Shown in pieces: positions 1 through 8,555 of a DNA stretch of 33,837 bases. Source of the stretch: Frankia canadensis (GTDB lineage: Bacteria > Actinomycetota > Actinomycetes > Frankiales > Frankiaceae). The position numbers and the translations under genes were made by a program. The stretch lies in the NCBI RefSeq assembly GCF_900197875.1, contig NZ_FZMO01000526.1, positions 1-33,837 of the forward strand. Reading direction: 5' to 3'. How positions within the stretch are numbered: position 1 is the stretch's first letter; each line of letters starts with the position of its first letter. The notes under the pieces are model-generated. The model saw only the letters and a program-made list of their open reading frames with translations. It was not told the origin of the DNA and searched no databases.

Positions 1-335
1 GGGTCGAGCAGGTCGGGATCGGCGATCACCAGCGCCGTCCCGTACAGCGCGAACCGAATGATGTTGACCTCGCGGTCCCCCTCCAGGCCGCTGGGGAACT
101 GGGCGCCCATCGGCTCGACCCCCCCCCGCGACGCCCCGTCGGCCTCATCCGCCGACCGCCGCTCGGGCACGGTCGCCACCCGCGCGAGCACGGTGGGTGC
201 ATCGGAGTCGTCCTCGGCGGGCCGCCCGGGGACGGGACCGCGCCCCTCGGGCGGGCCGCCGGCCACGCCACCCTGCTCGTCTTCGGCCGCGGGGACCGAC
301 GATGCCTCAGCCACCGCCGCACTATGACATCGCAT
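1..335 (-). CDS. Partial hypothetical protein (N-terminal part; runs off left edge)
   Basis: An open minus-strand frame of at least 111 codons has no stop before the window edge. The first 80 or so residues are rich in Ala, Gly, Pro, Asp and Glu and look disordered. They are followed by a segment that reads like folded protein, including the stretch NIIRFALYGTALVIADPDLL. Possible starts are ATG at 335, GTG at 338 and GTG at 314; none has a clear ribosome site, so the start is uncertain. The gene is divergent from the first glycosyltransferase gene. I do not recognise the family; its position suggests it may belong to the glycan locus, but nothing in the sequence proves that. Confidence 0.55.
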   Translation of the reverse strand, partial: MRCHSAAVAEASSVPAAEDEQGGVAGGPPEGRGPVPGRPAEDDSDAPTVLARVATVPERRSADEADGASRGGVEPMGAQFPSGLEGDREVNIIRFALYGTALVIADPDLLD

Positions 336-515
336 CACTACTTTAAGTAAGGAAGCCCGGGGTGCGCGCCGCCGCGACTCGCGCGACCCGAGGCATCCTC
401 ACCGTCACCTTGCCTCGCTAGTTCAGACGATTCTGTTACTCTCAGCATCCAATCCGGCACGGAAATCCGACGACCGTGCGCCCGCTCGACACCGCTCACC
501 GAGCCAGGGGGCCCG
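336..515. promoter_or_regulatory. Divergent intergenic region, candidate promoter
   Basis: This 180-bp gap separates two divergent genes and is visibly richer in A and T than its surroundings. On the plus strand TTGCCT (410-415) and TGTTAC (434-439), 18 bp apart, are a weak promoter candidate for the gene at 516. An imperfect palindrome, TACTTTAAGTA (339-349), sits just upstream of the minus-strand gene and could be an operator. All of this is inference from spacing and base composition. Confidence 0.3.
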
Positions 516-1400
516 ATGAAGACCGTGGCCGTGATCGTTCACTGGGGCCCGCCGCAGCCCACCGTCGACGTCGCCGAACGCCTGGAGGCGTGCCCGTCCA
601 TCGCCCAGGTGGCCGTCGTCGCGAACGACGGTTCGCCCCGCCCGGACGACCTGCCGGCGGCCACCGCGTGGCTGCGCCCGCCGCGCAACCTCGGCTTCGG
701 CGGGGGCTTCCTGCACGCCTGCCGGGACCACCCCACGGCCGAGTCCTACCTGCTCGTCAACAACGACATCCGCATCGACGAGGCGACCGTGCGGTCCTGC
801 CTGGACCTGCTCGCCGGCACGAACATCGGCATCGTGGCGCCCACCCTCGTGAACGGCGACGGGCTGCAGTCCGGTTCGGCCAGGCTGAGCCCGGTCCTCG
901 TCGCGCCCCGGGCGCGGCGCCCCCCGGAGGACCGTCCCTGCGAGGCCGACTGGGTCACCGGCGCGGTGATGTTCATCAAGGCCGAGGTGCTGGCGCGGGT
1001 CCCGTTCGACGGCCGGTACTTCCTCGGCTTCGAGGACGTGGACTTCTGCTATCGGGTACGGGACTCCGGCTGGAGCGTGGTGCTCAGCCCCAGCCGGGCC
1101 TGGCATACCGGCAGCACCATGAATCCGTGGCGCGGCAACGCCTACTACAACGTACGCAACCGGCTCTGGTTCACCCGGACCCGCGGCTGGCGACTGCGCG
1201 CGATGCTCGTCGCGGTGACCACCGCGACCGTCGTCCTGCCCCGCGCCGTGGCCATGGATCTGCTGCGCGGTCGTGGGCTCGTGACCTCCGTGCTCGTCCG
1301 CCATGGCCTGCTCGACGGCCTCGGCCCGCTGCCACCGCCGGGCGATCCCCGCATCGACGAGCCGCGGGCGGCCCGGTGGACGGCGTGGCCTCAGCCCTGA
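516..1400 (+). CDS. GT2 family glycosyltransferase (rhamnosyltransferase WbbL-like)
   Basis: This 294-residue GT-A fold enzyme should transfer a sugar from a nucleotide donor to a growing lipid-linked glycan at the cytoplasmic face. Visible family marks are the PRNLGFGGG segment (residues 56-64), the metal-binding NND (82-84), WVTGA (146-150) and the acidic EDVDFCYRVRDSGW block (173-186) that normally contains the catalytic base. The length is normal for WbbL-like enzymes. The ATG start is preceded by an AGGGGG ribosome site. It is the first gene of the plus-strand module, 180 bp ahead of an FkbM methyltransferase. A decayed paralogue lies at 4594-4985. Donor and acceptor sugars cannot be read from the sequence. 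Confidence 0.88.
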   Translation: MKTVAVIVHWGPPQPTVDVAERLEACPSIAQVAVVANDGSPRPDDLPAATAWLRPPRNLGFGGGFLHACRDHPTAESYLLVNNDIRIDEATVRSCLDLLAGTNIGIVAPTLVNGDGLQSGSARLSPVLVAPRARRPPEDRPCEADWVTGAVMFIKAEVLARVPFDGRYFLGFEDVDFCYRVRDSGWSVVLSPSRAWHTGSTMNPWRGNAYYNVRNRLWFTRTRGWRLRAMLVAVTTATVVLPRAVAMDLLRGRGLVTSVLVRHGLLDGLGPLPPPGDPRIDEPRAARWTAWPQP

Positions 1401-1435
1401 CGGTCGAGCGCCGCTCTGGCCGGCATGGCGGGCAA

Positions 1436-1462
1436 CGGCGCCTGCCACACGTGACGGCGCCG
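1436..1462 (+). terminator. Weak hairpin after the first GT2 gene
   Basis: CGGCGCC (1436-1442) pairs with GGCGCCG (1456-1462) around a 13-nt loop, 35 bp past the upstream stop codon. There is no T tract. It could slow or partly end transcription, but such GC hairpins also arise by chance in this DNA. Confidence 0.2.
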
Positions 1463-1580
1463 ACATCTGAGCCCATGTGTGCTTCGACCGGGGCGACACG
1501 CGCACCCTCCGGACTCCAGGATATTCACCTCCCGCAATGCTTCGATTACTCGCCACTCACCTCGCCAACAGGAGAGCCGG

Positions 1581-2534
1581 ATGACCCGGACCAGCCAGGC
1601 CACGCAGCTGCTGCGGGACGTTCGCCGGATCGCCGCCGTGGCCGGCGCCCCGACGGCACTGCGGTTCGGGGCGGCCGTGCTCGGGAGGGGGCCCGCGATC
1701 CGCCGCGCGGGCAACCTGATCGCCGCCGACATGGCGATGGCCACCCGCAGCCACACCTTCCGGCCGCTGCGGGGGGTGGCGGTGACGCTGCCCGGGACCG
1801 CGTTCGGCGGCGCCCGCGAGATGTACTGCCGCGGGGTCTATCACGCGCTTCCCGGATACGCTCCGGCCGCCGGCGAGGTGGTCATCGACCTCGGGGCCAA
1901 CCAGGGCCTGTTCTCGGTGCTCGCGGCGCGGGCGGGCGCCAGCGTCATCGCGGTCGAGGCCCAGCGGGGCTTCGCCGCCGCCTTCGCCGACCACGCCGCC
2001 CGCAACGGTGTGTCGAATCGCATCCGGTTGCTGCACGCCCTCGTCGGCCCCGCGACTGGGGTGCTGGCCGATCTCCGCACCCGACAGGCCGCCAGCCACT
2101 GGGGCGGCGACGTGGGCGTGCTGACCATGGCGGAGGTGTTCGAGGCCGGCGGGGTCGAGAGGGCCGACCTTGTCAAGATCGATATAGAGGGCTCGGAGTT
2201 CGCGCTGTTCGACGAGCCCGGCTGGCTGGACGCGGTTGGCCGCATCGTGATGGAGGTCCACACCGAGTTCGGTGATCCCCGTGCCCTCGTCGATCTGCTG
2301 CTCCAGCGCGGCTTCGACGCCACGCTGCTGGACAGCGACCTGGTGCGGACGGACCGGCTGGACGACGCGCCCTCAGGATATCTGTACGCCCGGCGCCGGA
2401 GCCCGATACCGCCCGCCAGCCAGCCACAGGCCGGGGAGGAACGGGTCGACGGCGCGGCAGCCGAGAGCGGGCGCAACAGCGGCGGGCCGGTTCTCGCGCC
2501 CGTCGCCGGGGCGCCCCACGAGCCGTCGGCGTGA
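1581..2534 (+). CDS. FkbM-family SAM-dependent methyltransferase
   Basis: The 317-residue product is a class I methyltransferase of the FkbM family, which generally O-methylates sugars or polyketide hydroxyls. The SAM-binding motif VIDLGANQG is at residues 101-109 and the family's conserved IDIEGSE at 200-206. The open frame extends upstream to 1479, but ATG at 1581 is preceded by AGGAG at a good distance, so I start there. The last 45 or so residues are a low-complexity Pro/Ala/Gly tail. The next gene, a GT2 enzyme, follows after 22 bp. Alternation of GT2 and FkbM genes suggests that each methyltransferase modifies a sugar added by a neighbouring transferase, which is inference. Confidence 0.85.
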   Translation: MTRTSQATQLLRDVRRIAAVAGAPTALRFGAAVLGRGPAIRRAGNLIAADMAMATRSHTFRPLRGVAVTLPGTAFGGAREMYCRGVYHALPGYAPAAGEVVIDLGANQGLFSVLAARAGASVIAVEAQRGFAAAFADHAARNGVSNRIRLLHALVGPATGVLADLRTRQAASHWGGDVGVLTMAEVFEAGGVERADLVKIDIEGSEFALFDEPGWLDAVGRIVMEVHTEFGDPRALVDLLLQRGFDATLLDSDLVRTDRLDDAPSGYLYARRRSPIPPASQPQAGEERVDGAAAESGRNSGGPVLAPVAGAPHEPSA

Positions 2535-2556
2535 CCGGACGCACCGGAGGTCCACC

Positions 2557-3699
2557 ATGGCAACCCCGTATCGGCTGGCACCCCGGCCGTTCCGGCCGGC
2601 GTCCCGCACCCGACCGGGCCGCCGGCCCGGCCAGGTGGCCACCCGCGCTGCCTGGCCGGTCCCCTACGGGACGGCGGCCTCGAGCGGGGACGCCATCTGG
2701 CCCGTTCCGGGGACCGTCCCGGTCACCACGATCATCCTGACCCGCGACGAGGCGCCGAACATCGTCCGGGTCGTCCGGTCCGCGGGCTGGAGTCGGCAGA
2801 TCGTCGTCGTGGACTCCGGATCCACCGACGACACGGTGGAGCTGGCCCGCGCCGCGGGCGCGACCGTCTGGTACGAGCCCTGGCGTGGCTTCGCCGGGCA
2901 GCGCCAGTGGGCCCTGAGCCATCCCGGGATCGCCCACGACTGGGTGTACTTCCTGGACGCCGACGAGTGGGTGTCTGCGGAACTCGCCGCCGAGATCGCG
3001 AGCCAGGCGGGCTCCACTGACCCCGCCGGCCCCGCCGCCTACGCGCATCGCCGTCGGCTGGTGTTCCAGGGCCGCTGGATCGCACACTGCGGCTGGTACA
3101 CGAACAGCTGGCAGGTCCGGTTGCTCGACCGTCGAGCGGCCTGTTTCGACCAGGACGTCACCTACGGGGAACGACCGAGCGTCGTCGGCAGGATCGGCCG
3201 GCTGTCCGCCGATCTGATCGACGAGGACCAGAAGGGCCTCGCCGCCTGGCTGCACAAGCACGTGCGCTACGCCGAGCTGAAGGCCGAGTCCCAGCCAGCC
3301 CGGGGTGCCGCGCGCCACGGGGTGGCGTTGACCTGGGCCGCGATCCGCCACCGGGGCGCCTCCACCCGCCCCCTGGGCCGCATCGTGGCGCGGGAGCTCG
3401 TCTTCCCCCTGCTCCCGGCCCGACCGCTGCTGCTGTTCGTCTACATGTACCTGGTGCGCGGCGGTTGGCGGGATGGTCGCAGCGGGCTGCTGTTCTGCAT
3501 TTACCACGCCTGGTACGAACTCACCGTGGGTGCGCTGGTGGGGGCCCGGCGGAGCCCCGGCAGGCCACCGGCCACCGACCGGCCGCTGCCCGTCGTCCCC
3601 CGGCAACGAGCGGCCGGGCCGGCCGGCGGTCGGGCCGACCAGCCGGACTCACGGGCGCCCGCCGGCCGGGAAGCCGCAGCCGGACCCGTCCCGTCATGA
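2557..3699 (+). CDS. GT2 family glycosyltransferase (WaaE/KdtX-like)
   Basis: This 380-residue GT-A enzyme has a catalytic domain resembling the LPS-core beta-glycosyltransferases of the WaaE group. It begins after about 55 basic, proline-rich residues with TRDEAPNI (62-69), followed by the nucleotide-binding DSGSTDDT (86-93) and the metal-binding DADEW (134-138). The ensuing GRWIAHCGW segment and aromatic C-terminal region also fit that group. A hydrophobic stretch near residues 285-300 may touch the membrane. The ATG at 2557 has GGAGG six bases upstream; the frame is open further upstream but overlaps the preceding gene. The tail after about residue 330 is low-complexity. It is the third gene of the GT2-FkbM module. 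Confidence 0.85.
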   Translation: MATPYRLAPRPFRPASRTRPGRRPGQVATRAAWPVPYGTAASSGDAIWPVPGTVPVTTIILTRDEAPNIVRVVRSAGWSRQIVVVDSGSTDDTVELARAAGATVWYEPWRGFAGQRQWALSHPGIAHDWVYFLDADEWVSAELAAEIASQAGSTDPAGPAAYAHRRRLVFQGRWIAHCGWYTNSWQVRLLDRRAACFDQDVTYGERPSVVGRIGRLSADLIDEDQKGLAAWLHKHVRYAELKAESQPARGAARHGVALTWAAIRHRGASTRPLGRIVARELVFPLLPARPLLLFVYMYLVRGGWRDGRSGLLFCIYHAWYELTVGALVGARRSPGRPPATDRPLPVVPRQRAAGPAGGRADQPDSRAPAGREAAAGPVPS

Positions 3700-3745
3700 C
3701 CCGGCCAGTCTGGCTCGGTCACCTGCGCACCGTGGGGAGAACACC

Positions 3746-4597
3746 ATGGCCAACCGGCCAACCGAACGCAGAGCCCTACGCAGCCTCGCCGAGCGGCTCA
3801 CCCACCGGCTGGTCGTGCCGCGCCGTCTGCCGCCGCCCTTCGAGACGAGCCGGATCTACGTCTCCAGCGAGGGCGGCCTGAAGTACCTGCGTCCCAGCCT
3901 CGTCGGCGCCGACCCGGTGCTGACGAACCTGGTCGCCGAGGTGGTCCGGCCCGGCAGTGTCGTCTGGGATGTCGGCGCGAACGTCGGCCTGTTCGCCTTC
4001 GCCGCGGCCTGCGCCGCGACGGCGTCCGGCACGGTCGTGGCGTTCGAACCCGACACCTGGCTGGTCGAGCTGCTCCGTCGGTCCGCGCGGCTCGCCGAGC
4101 GGGCCACCGACCAGGCCAGGGTGGACATCGTTTCCGCCGCGGTCTGCGCGTCGGTCGGGCTGACGCGGTTCAATGTCGCCAGCCGCAGCCGGGCGACCAG
4201 CCATCTCGCCGGGTTCGGCAACAACCAGACCGGCGGGACCCGGTTCGCGCAGCTCGTGCCCGCCTTCACCCTGGATCACCTGCTCGCCCACCTGCCGGCG
4301 CCGGACGTCCTGAAGATCGATGTCGAAGGAGCAGAGGAGACGGTCCTGCAGGGTGGCGCGCGGATGTTGTCCGAGGTGCGGCCGACCATCATCTGCGAGG
4401 TCGCCGCGCCGAACGCGGACCCCGTGGGCGTGCTGCTGCGCGCGCACGGCTATCGGATCGTCGACGGGGCGCTCGCGCCGACCACCCGCCGGCCGCTCGC
4501 CTCGGCCCCCTGGACGACCCTGGCCGCGCCGGACGGTGCCCTCGCCTCCGCTCGGCCCGCCCCCGCGCGAATCGCGCACACGGCGGCGCGCTCATGA
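3746..4597 (+). CDS. FkbM-family SAM-dependent methyltransferase
   Basis: The 283-residue product has the SAM-binding WDVGANVG (74-81), the acidic EPD after the second strand (101-103) and the FkbM signature IDVEGAE (191-197). The ATG at 3746 is preceded by GGGGAGA; an open frame further upstream is only overlap with the GT2 gene. It is clearly of the same family as the product at 1581-2534 but not a recent copy, since the sequences agree mainly at the motifs. Its TGA overlaps the ATG of the following GT2 relic (ATGA at 4594-4597), a translational-coupling arrangement showing that an intact GT2 gene once followed it in the operon. Substrate unknown; probably a glycan hydroxyl. Confidence 0.85.
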   Translation: MANRPTERRALRSLAERLTHRLVVPRRLPPPFETSRIYVSSEGGLKYLRPSLVGADPVLTNLVAEVVRPGSVVWDVGANVGLFAFAAACAATASGTVVAFEPDTWLVELLRRSARLAERATDQARVDIVSAAVCASVGLTRFNVASRSRATSHLAGFGNNQTGGTRFAQLVPAFTLDHLLAHLPAPDVLKIDVEGAEETVLQGGARMLSEVRPTIICEVAAPNADPVGVLLRAHGYRIVDGALAPTTRRPLASAPWTTLAAPDGALASARPAPARIAHTAARS

Positions 4598-4985
4598 GAA
4601 CGACCGCGGTCATCGTCCGCTGGGTCTAAGGCGGCGTCCGCTGGCTCGTCCCGCCCCGCGATCTCGGCTCCGGCGGCGGATTCCGGTACGCCTGCGACCA
4701 CCTCTCTTGGGTGACCGGAGCCATCATGTCCATCAGGGCCGAGTGCCATCGGCAGGTGCCGATGGCACAGCCGGTACTTCCTCCACTACGAGGATCTGGA
4801 TCTGTGTGTCCGGGCCCGGGCAGCAGGCTGGCGGGTCGTCATCAGCCCCGCTAGGCCTGGCACACCGGCGGGGGCACAGTTCCGCGCGAAAGCCTCGCCT
4901 ACGATCCGGCGAGCAACCGGCTGTAGCTCGCCCCCGTCCACGGCCGATCTCGCGCCAGGCGGCATTGGCCGCGGCATGAATGCTG
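4594..4985 (+). pseudogene. Decayed GT2 glycosyltransferase (paralogue of 516-1400)
   Basis: The start MRTTAVIVRW matches MKTVAVIVHW of the intact gene at 516, but a TAA stop follows at codon 12. Next comes WLVPPRDLGSGGGFRYACDH, matching WLRPPRNLGFGGGFLHACRDH, then directly SWVTGAIMSIRAE, matching DWVTGAVMFIKAE. About 70 codons that carry the metal-binding NND region are missing between these two segments. After a frameshift near 4765 the reading continues as RYFLHYEDLDLCVRARAAGW, matching the catalytic acidic block. A second shift near 4850 and a TAG after NRL follow. Roughly 35 codons are also missing after the start. The gene is dead: two deletions, two frameshifts and in-frame stops. The far end is uncertain. 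Confidence 0.85.
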
Positions 4986-5096
4986 GGCGTGGAGATCCCG
5001 CGGGGCGTCGTGTCGAACCTGGGGCGCCGACGCAGGAAATCCGTACCCAGTCAACTCCGATGGTCGCTCGACCGCGGGCAGGCGGTAGCCAGGCCG

Positions 5097-5870
5097 TCAG
5101 CGGTCGCGGCTGACCGCCACGACCACGCCACGGCGCTCGATGACCCGGAAACCCAGGCCGCATGCGGCCTCGAGGAGCTCGCCGGCCGTGACTGCCCGGC
5201 CGGCGAAGGTCGTGTCATGCAGCTCGAACACCGCCCGCCGGCAACCTTCCAGCGCTCCCGGATCGCCTAGGAGGAAGGACGCCTCGGCTCCCTCTATGTC
5301 ACACACTAGGTCGAACTCGCCGATCCGCCTGTCATCGAGCAGATTGCGCAGCGTCGTGCCCGCCACGGTGGTGGTGCGGTGCGCCGAGGCGCTGCCCTCC
5401 AGGCGGGCATCCAGGTTCGTTCCGGCCAGCGTGAGCTCGACCGGCCCGGTTTCGTCGTTGATCGCCACATTTTCAGTCTCCAGCGTGAGGTGTCCGGCAT
5501 GCGGCGCCAGGCGACGCCCCAGTCCTTCAGCAAGGCGCGGACAGGCCTCGACGCACAACAGCCGCGAGCCTGGCGCCAGACTCGCAGCGATGTGGGCTCC
5601 GGTGACACCCAAGCTCGCACCGAGTTCGACGACCGTGGTCGCGGCGCCCAGGTGCCGCCGGATCATCCTGATCTCCGCGGCCTCGTACAGTCTCCAGAAC
5701 AACGCCGCGCGGACTCGTGACGTGAACTCGCGATCTCTCACGTCGAACCAAAGACCATGGTTGGGAACACGGTAGCGGGTCGCCGTCGCGACGGCGGCTC
5801 CCATGACCGGCGAGGTCAGGAAACCCGCCACGGAGATCTTCGCGCCGAGAACGACGCCGCCTCGTTTCAT
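5097..5870 (-). CDS. FkbM-like SAM-dependent methyltransferase
   Basis: The 257-residue product carries a variant SAM motif, VELGASLGVTG (81-91), an acidic VEA (107-109), and DIEGAEA (191-197), the FkbM signature without the usual preceding Lys-Ile. It is more divergent than the other three FkbM proteins in this window. The ATG at 5870 has an AAGGGAG site about 10 bases upstream. It is the last gene of the minus-strand operon, 71 bp after the polymerase gene, and converges with the plus-strand GT2 relic. The expected role is O-methylation of the polysaccharide or its lipid-linked repeat unit; the substrate is not readable from the sequence. Confidence 0.8.
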   Translation of the reverse strand: MKRGGVVLGAKISVAGFLTSPVMGAAVATATRYRVPNHGLWFDVRDREFTSRVRAALFWRLYEAAEIRMIRRHLGAATTVVELGASLGVTGAHIAASLAPGSRLLCVEACPRLAEGLGRRLAPHAGHLTLETENVAINDETGPVELTLAGTNLDARLEGSASAHRTTTVAGTTLRNLLDDRRIGEFDLVCDIEGAEASFLLGDPGALEGCRRAVFELHDTTFAGRAVTAGELLEAACGLGFRVIERRGVVVAVSRDR

Positions 5871-5941
5871 TGAACCGCATCTCCCTTCGCCGAAACCAGG
5901 AACACCAGGACGCGCATGGGCCTCGCCCGCTCCGCGGCAGG

Positions 5942-7507
5942 TTATTCGATCCGATCCCCCGACCTCGCGCTGGAATCGGGCATGTCGACCGACTCACCTC
6001 CGCCACCGTAGGCGAAGCGTAGTACGAGAAACAACGTGGCCAGCTGGATGGGTAGCGCGGACAGCAGGTCGCACACGCTGTCCACCAAGAGAGCCGTGGA
6101 AAAGAGGAACGGGACGAAGACGACGACGCATCTCACATCCCTCACCGGATCCCAGGCCTCGTCGATCAGCCGGTGCCCCACCCCCAGCAACCCCATGCCC
6201 ACCAACAAGGCCAGCAGCCCGCCATACCGGTAGAGATCCGCCTGCGGTGACACCGCCGAGGCGGTGTAGGTCTGGGAGCTCATGGACATGTACTGCTGGC
6301 CGAACTCGTACCCGGTGAGCCGGATCGGTTTGTTCGGCCAGACAGCCCGGGGAACGAGGCTCAGGACGGGCGCCATCAGCAGTTCGCCGAGATGCCGGTA
6401 TGGCACGGTTCCCGGCGTCATCTCCACGACGAGCGCGAGACTGTCAACCGATCGCGTCCGACCGACAAGATACTCGAATTTCGACTCCTGTGCGCCCTCT
6501 GCGAGGGACGCGCCCGTCCCGTTTTTCCCGACCACCGTGTCCCGCAGCACGGTCGGCGCCATGAACACCGCGGAACTCGGGTTCATGTATCCCCCGTGGC
6601 CCCTCACCAGCGAACGGTAGGTGGCGTTGTAGGGAATGACGACAAAGAGGAACAAGGCGAGCCCACCGATGATCCAGCGCATCGGTACCCGACCCCGCGC
6701 GACCGCGAACGTGATGCACACACCACACACGGTCGTCACGAACAGGCCTTTCATGCCGCTTATCAGGGCAAAGGAGACCTCGACGGCCAGCAGGACGGCG
6801 AAGGTCAGGCGTTGCCGGGCGTCCCCGCGTCGCACCAAGCCGACCGCGGCGATCAGCAGTGCGTACAGCCCACACCGGGAGAGCTGGGAGATGGGCTGCG
6901 CGTAGAAGGTCGACTGCGCGACCTCCTGAGAGGCGTCGCCGAGGTAGGCATAGTGCCCCAGCAGGATCTCCGCCAACCGGGCGACGATGGAGACACCGCA
7001 CAGGATCCACGGCACGGCGTCGCTCCGTAGCCGGACGTCACGGCGGTGAGTCGTCGCCGGGATGAGCCGGGCGGCAAACCGTACCAGGCCCCGGCCTGGA
7101 CCGAGCAGGTACCCGGCGGCCCAGAAAGGGACCGCGAGACCGGCGACAGTGAGCGCTTGCGACACGCCACCGAGAGTGATCCCCGCAGGAGCGTCCGGGG
7201 GTGGGGTCCGCCAGGCGATCGCCAGCAGCCCCAACGAGAAGGCGCTCCACAACATGTACCACGGGCCAAGACGAAACACTCCGAGGCCGAAGCAGCGCGG
7301 TTGGCGTGCGCCGATCAGGGACAAGGCCGCGAGACACTCGGTCGCGAAGGTCAGTGAGCGCAGCACCACCCGTCCCGAGTCGGAGGGTTCCGCGATCACG
7401 TCGACGATCATGGGCACAAGGCTGGCCAGCGCGATCGCGAGCCACATGAGGGGAGGACGCCGCTCAGCGGCCTGGGTTGCCGCGGGACCACGGTCAAGGA
7501 CTGTCAC
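5942..7507 (-). CDS. Wzy-type oligosaccharide repeat-unit polymerase (membrane protein)
   Basis: This 521-residue protein has roughly ten to twelve hydrophobic segments spread over residues 20-500 and short charged loops. The long loop after about residue 298 contains RTRSVDSLA (350-358) and PRAVWPNKP (386-394), typical of O-antigen/exopolysaccharide polymerases; SGMKG (250-254) is another family-like motif. Such proteins join flipped lipid-linked repeat units at the outer face of the membrane. The ATG at 7507 overlaps the stop of the upstream glycosyltransferase as ATGA, indicating translational coupling. Its presence with a Wzx-type flippase in one operon argues for a Wzx/Wzy pathway. Family assignment rests on topology and motifs because Wzy sequences are poorly conserved. 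Confidence 0.8.
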   Translation of the reverse strand: MTVLDRGPAATQAAERRPPLMWLAIALASLVPMIVDVIAEPSDSGRVVLRSLTFATECLAALSLIGARQPRCFGLGVFRLGPWYMLWSAFSLGLLAIAWRTPPPDAPAGITLGGVSQALTVAGLAVPFWAAGYLLGPGRGLVRFAARLIPATTHRRDVRLRSDAVPWILCGVSIVARLAEILLGHYAYLGDASQEVAQSTFYAQPISQLSRCGLYALLIAAVGLVRRGDARQRLTFAVLLAVEVSFALISGMKGLFVTTVCGVCITFAVARGRVPMRWIIGGLALFLFVVIPYNATYRSLVRGHGGYMNPSSAVFMAPTVLRDTVVGKNGTGASLAEGAQESKFEYLVGRTRSVDSLALVVEMTPGTVPYRHLGELLMAPVLSLVPRAVWPNKPIRLTGYEFGQQYMSMSSQTYTASAVSPQADLYRYGGLLALLVGMGLLGVGHRLIDEAWDPVRDVRCVVVFVPFLFSTALLVDSVCDLLSALPIQLATLFLVLRFAYGGGGESVDMPDSSARSGDRIE

Positions 7508-8550
7508 AGCATCACGCCGAGCAGAACCGCGAGCCGCCGCTGGTAGGTGTGATCGCGGTGGCTGCGCAGGGAGGCAGCGTCACCCAGGGCCCGGGCCGCG
7601 GACCGGTCCGCGGCACAGGCTTTCAGATGCGCCGTAAGCTCGTCGAAGTCGGTGAACCCGAGGATCTCCCGATCCTCGGTGAACAGTTCCGCGAGGTGCG
7701 TGCGCCGCTCGCACAGCACCGTTCCACCACAGGCGGTCGCCTCGAACAGCCGGCAGTTCACGCTCTCCATCTCGGCCGGGTGCAGGGCGTTGACGACTGC
7801 GAGCGCGCCCCGGAAGACGGCCGCCTTCTCCGCACCCGTGATGTACCGCCCGGTATGGCATGCGGTCAGCCTCGGGTCACGCAGCCAGCGCGGAATGGGT
7901 GCGCCGAATATCCGAACCTGCGTTCCGGCGTCGAGCAGGCGATGAATGAGCCGGACCCGTGCTCCGTAGGTGTTCCCGACGAAGACGACGTACGGTTCCT
8001 GCTCAGCCACCACGGGCGGACGGTGGCGCGCCGGATTGCACGCTTCCGGCAGATACCAGGTAGGCAGACCCAGCACGTCCGCCAAGCGGCGGCTCAGCAG
8101 CGGATCCTTGAAGAACAGCCTGTCGTAGTCGCCCATCAGCATGTGCTGCCGGCCGAGGTTCACCACCGCGTCGGGGAACCAGAGACATACCCGGATGCCA
8201 CGGCGTCGCAGGGCACGCACGGTCGCGGGCAACAGCCGGCCGTCGACGGACAGCACCAGGTCGAGGTTCTCCCGCTCGGCCCGCTCGACGATGCGCCGTT
8301 GGAAGTACCGGTCGGGCCGGTCGGAGGCGGACGCCGCCACGCGTGTCACGGCCCCCAGCCGGCGCACCCGCACGGCGGGCACCGCCGGGCCCAGCGCGAC
8401 CGGGTGCACCCCGAGATCGGGCAGGCAGTAGACGATGTTGTCGGCGAAGTCGTCCTGACCGACAGGACCGACGACGCCGACGCGCCGGGCACCTGGGGAC
8501 GGGCCCGAGGATCCACCTCTGCTCGGCGACCGTGGTAGCGATTCGATCAC
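7504..8550 (-). CDS. CgeB-like glycosyltransferase (GT-B, Glyco_trans_1_2 type)
   Basis: The 348-residue product resembles CgeB/DUF3880-type GT-B enzymes. The N-terminal half includes the FPDAVVNLG and FFKDP segments. The C-terminal half has YVVFVGNTYGARVRLI (187-202), then FEATACGGTVLCE (269-281) and the closing HRDHTYQRR (331-339), the usual pattern of the Glyco_trans_1_2 domain. GTG at 8550 has GAAGG eight bases upstream. GTG at 8559, overlapping the flippase stop as GTGA, is the alternative and would add three residues. The frame is open much further upstream, but there it only shadows the flippase gene. It probably adds a sugar to the lipid-linked unit in the cytoplasm. Confidence 0.8.
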   Translation of the reverse strand: MIESLPRSPSRGGSSGPSPGARRVGVVGPVGQDDFADNIVYCLPDLGVHPVALGPAVPAVRVRRLGAVTRVAASASDRPDRYFQRRIVERAERENLDLVLSVDGRLLPATVRALRRRGIRVCLWFPDAVVNLGRQHMLMGDYDRLFFKDPLLSRRLADVLGLPTWYLPEACNPARHRPPVVAEQEPYVVFVGNTYGARVRLIHRLLDAGTQVRIFGAPIPRWLRDPRLTACHTGRYITGAEKAAVFRGALAVVNALHPAEMESVNCRLFEATACGGTVLCERRTHLAELFTEDREILGFTDFDELTAHLKACAADRSAARALGDAASLRSHRDHTYQRRLAVLLGVML

Positions 8551-8555
8551 GTCTG

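Noticed and set aside
476-2275. Long plus-strand frame across the first GT2 and FkbM genes
   Set aside because: It shadows two genes with clear motifs in other frames and is itself almost wholly Arg, Pro, Gly and Ala.
4320-4979. Open frame across the FkbM end and GT2 relic
   Set aside because: Its translation is Arg/Pro-rich and out of frame with both the methyltransferase and the GT2 relic, whose motifs are visible in other frames.
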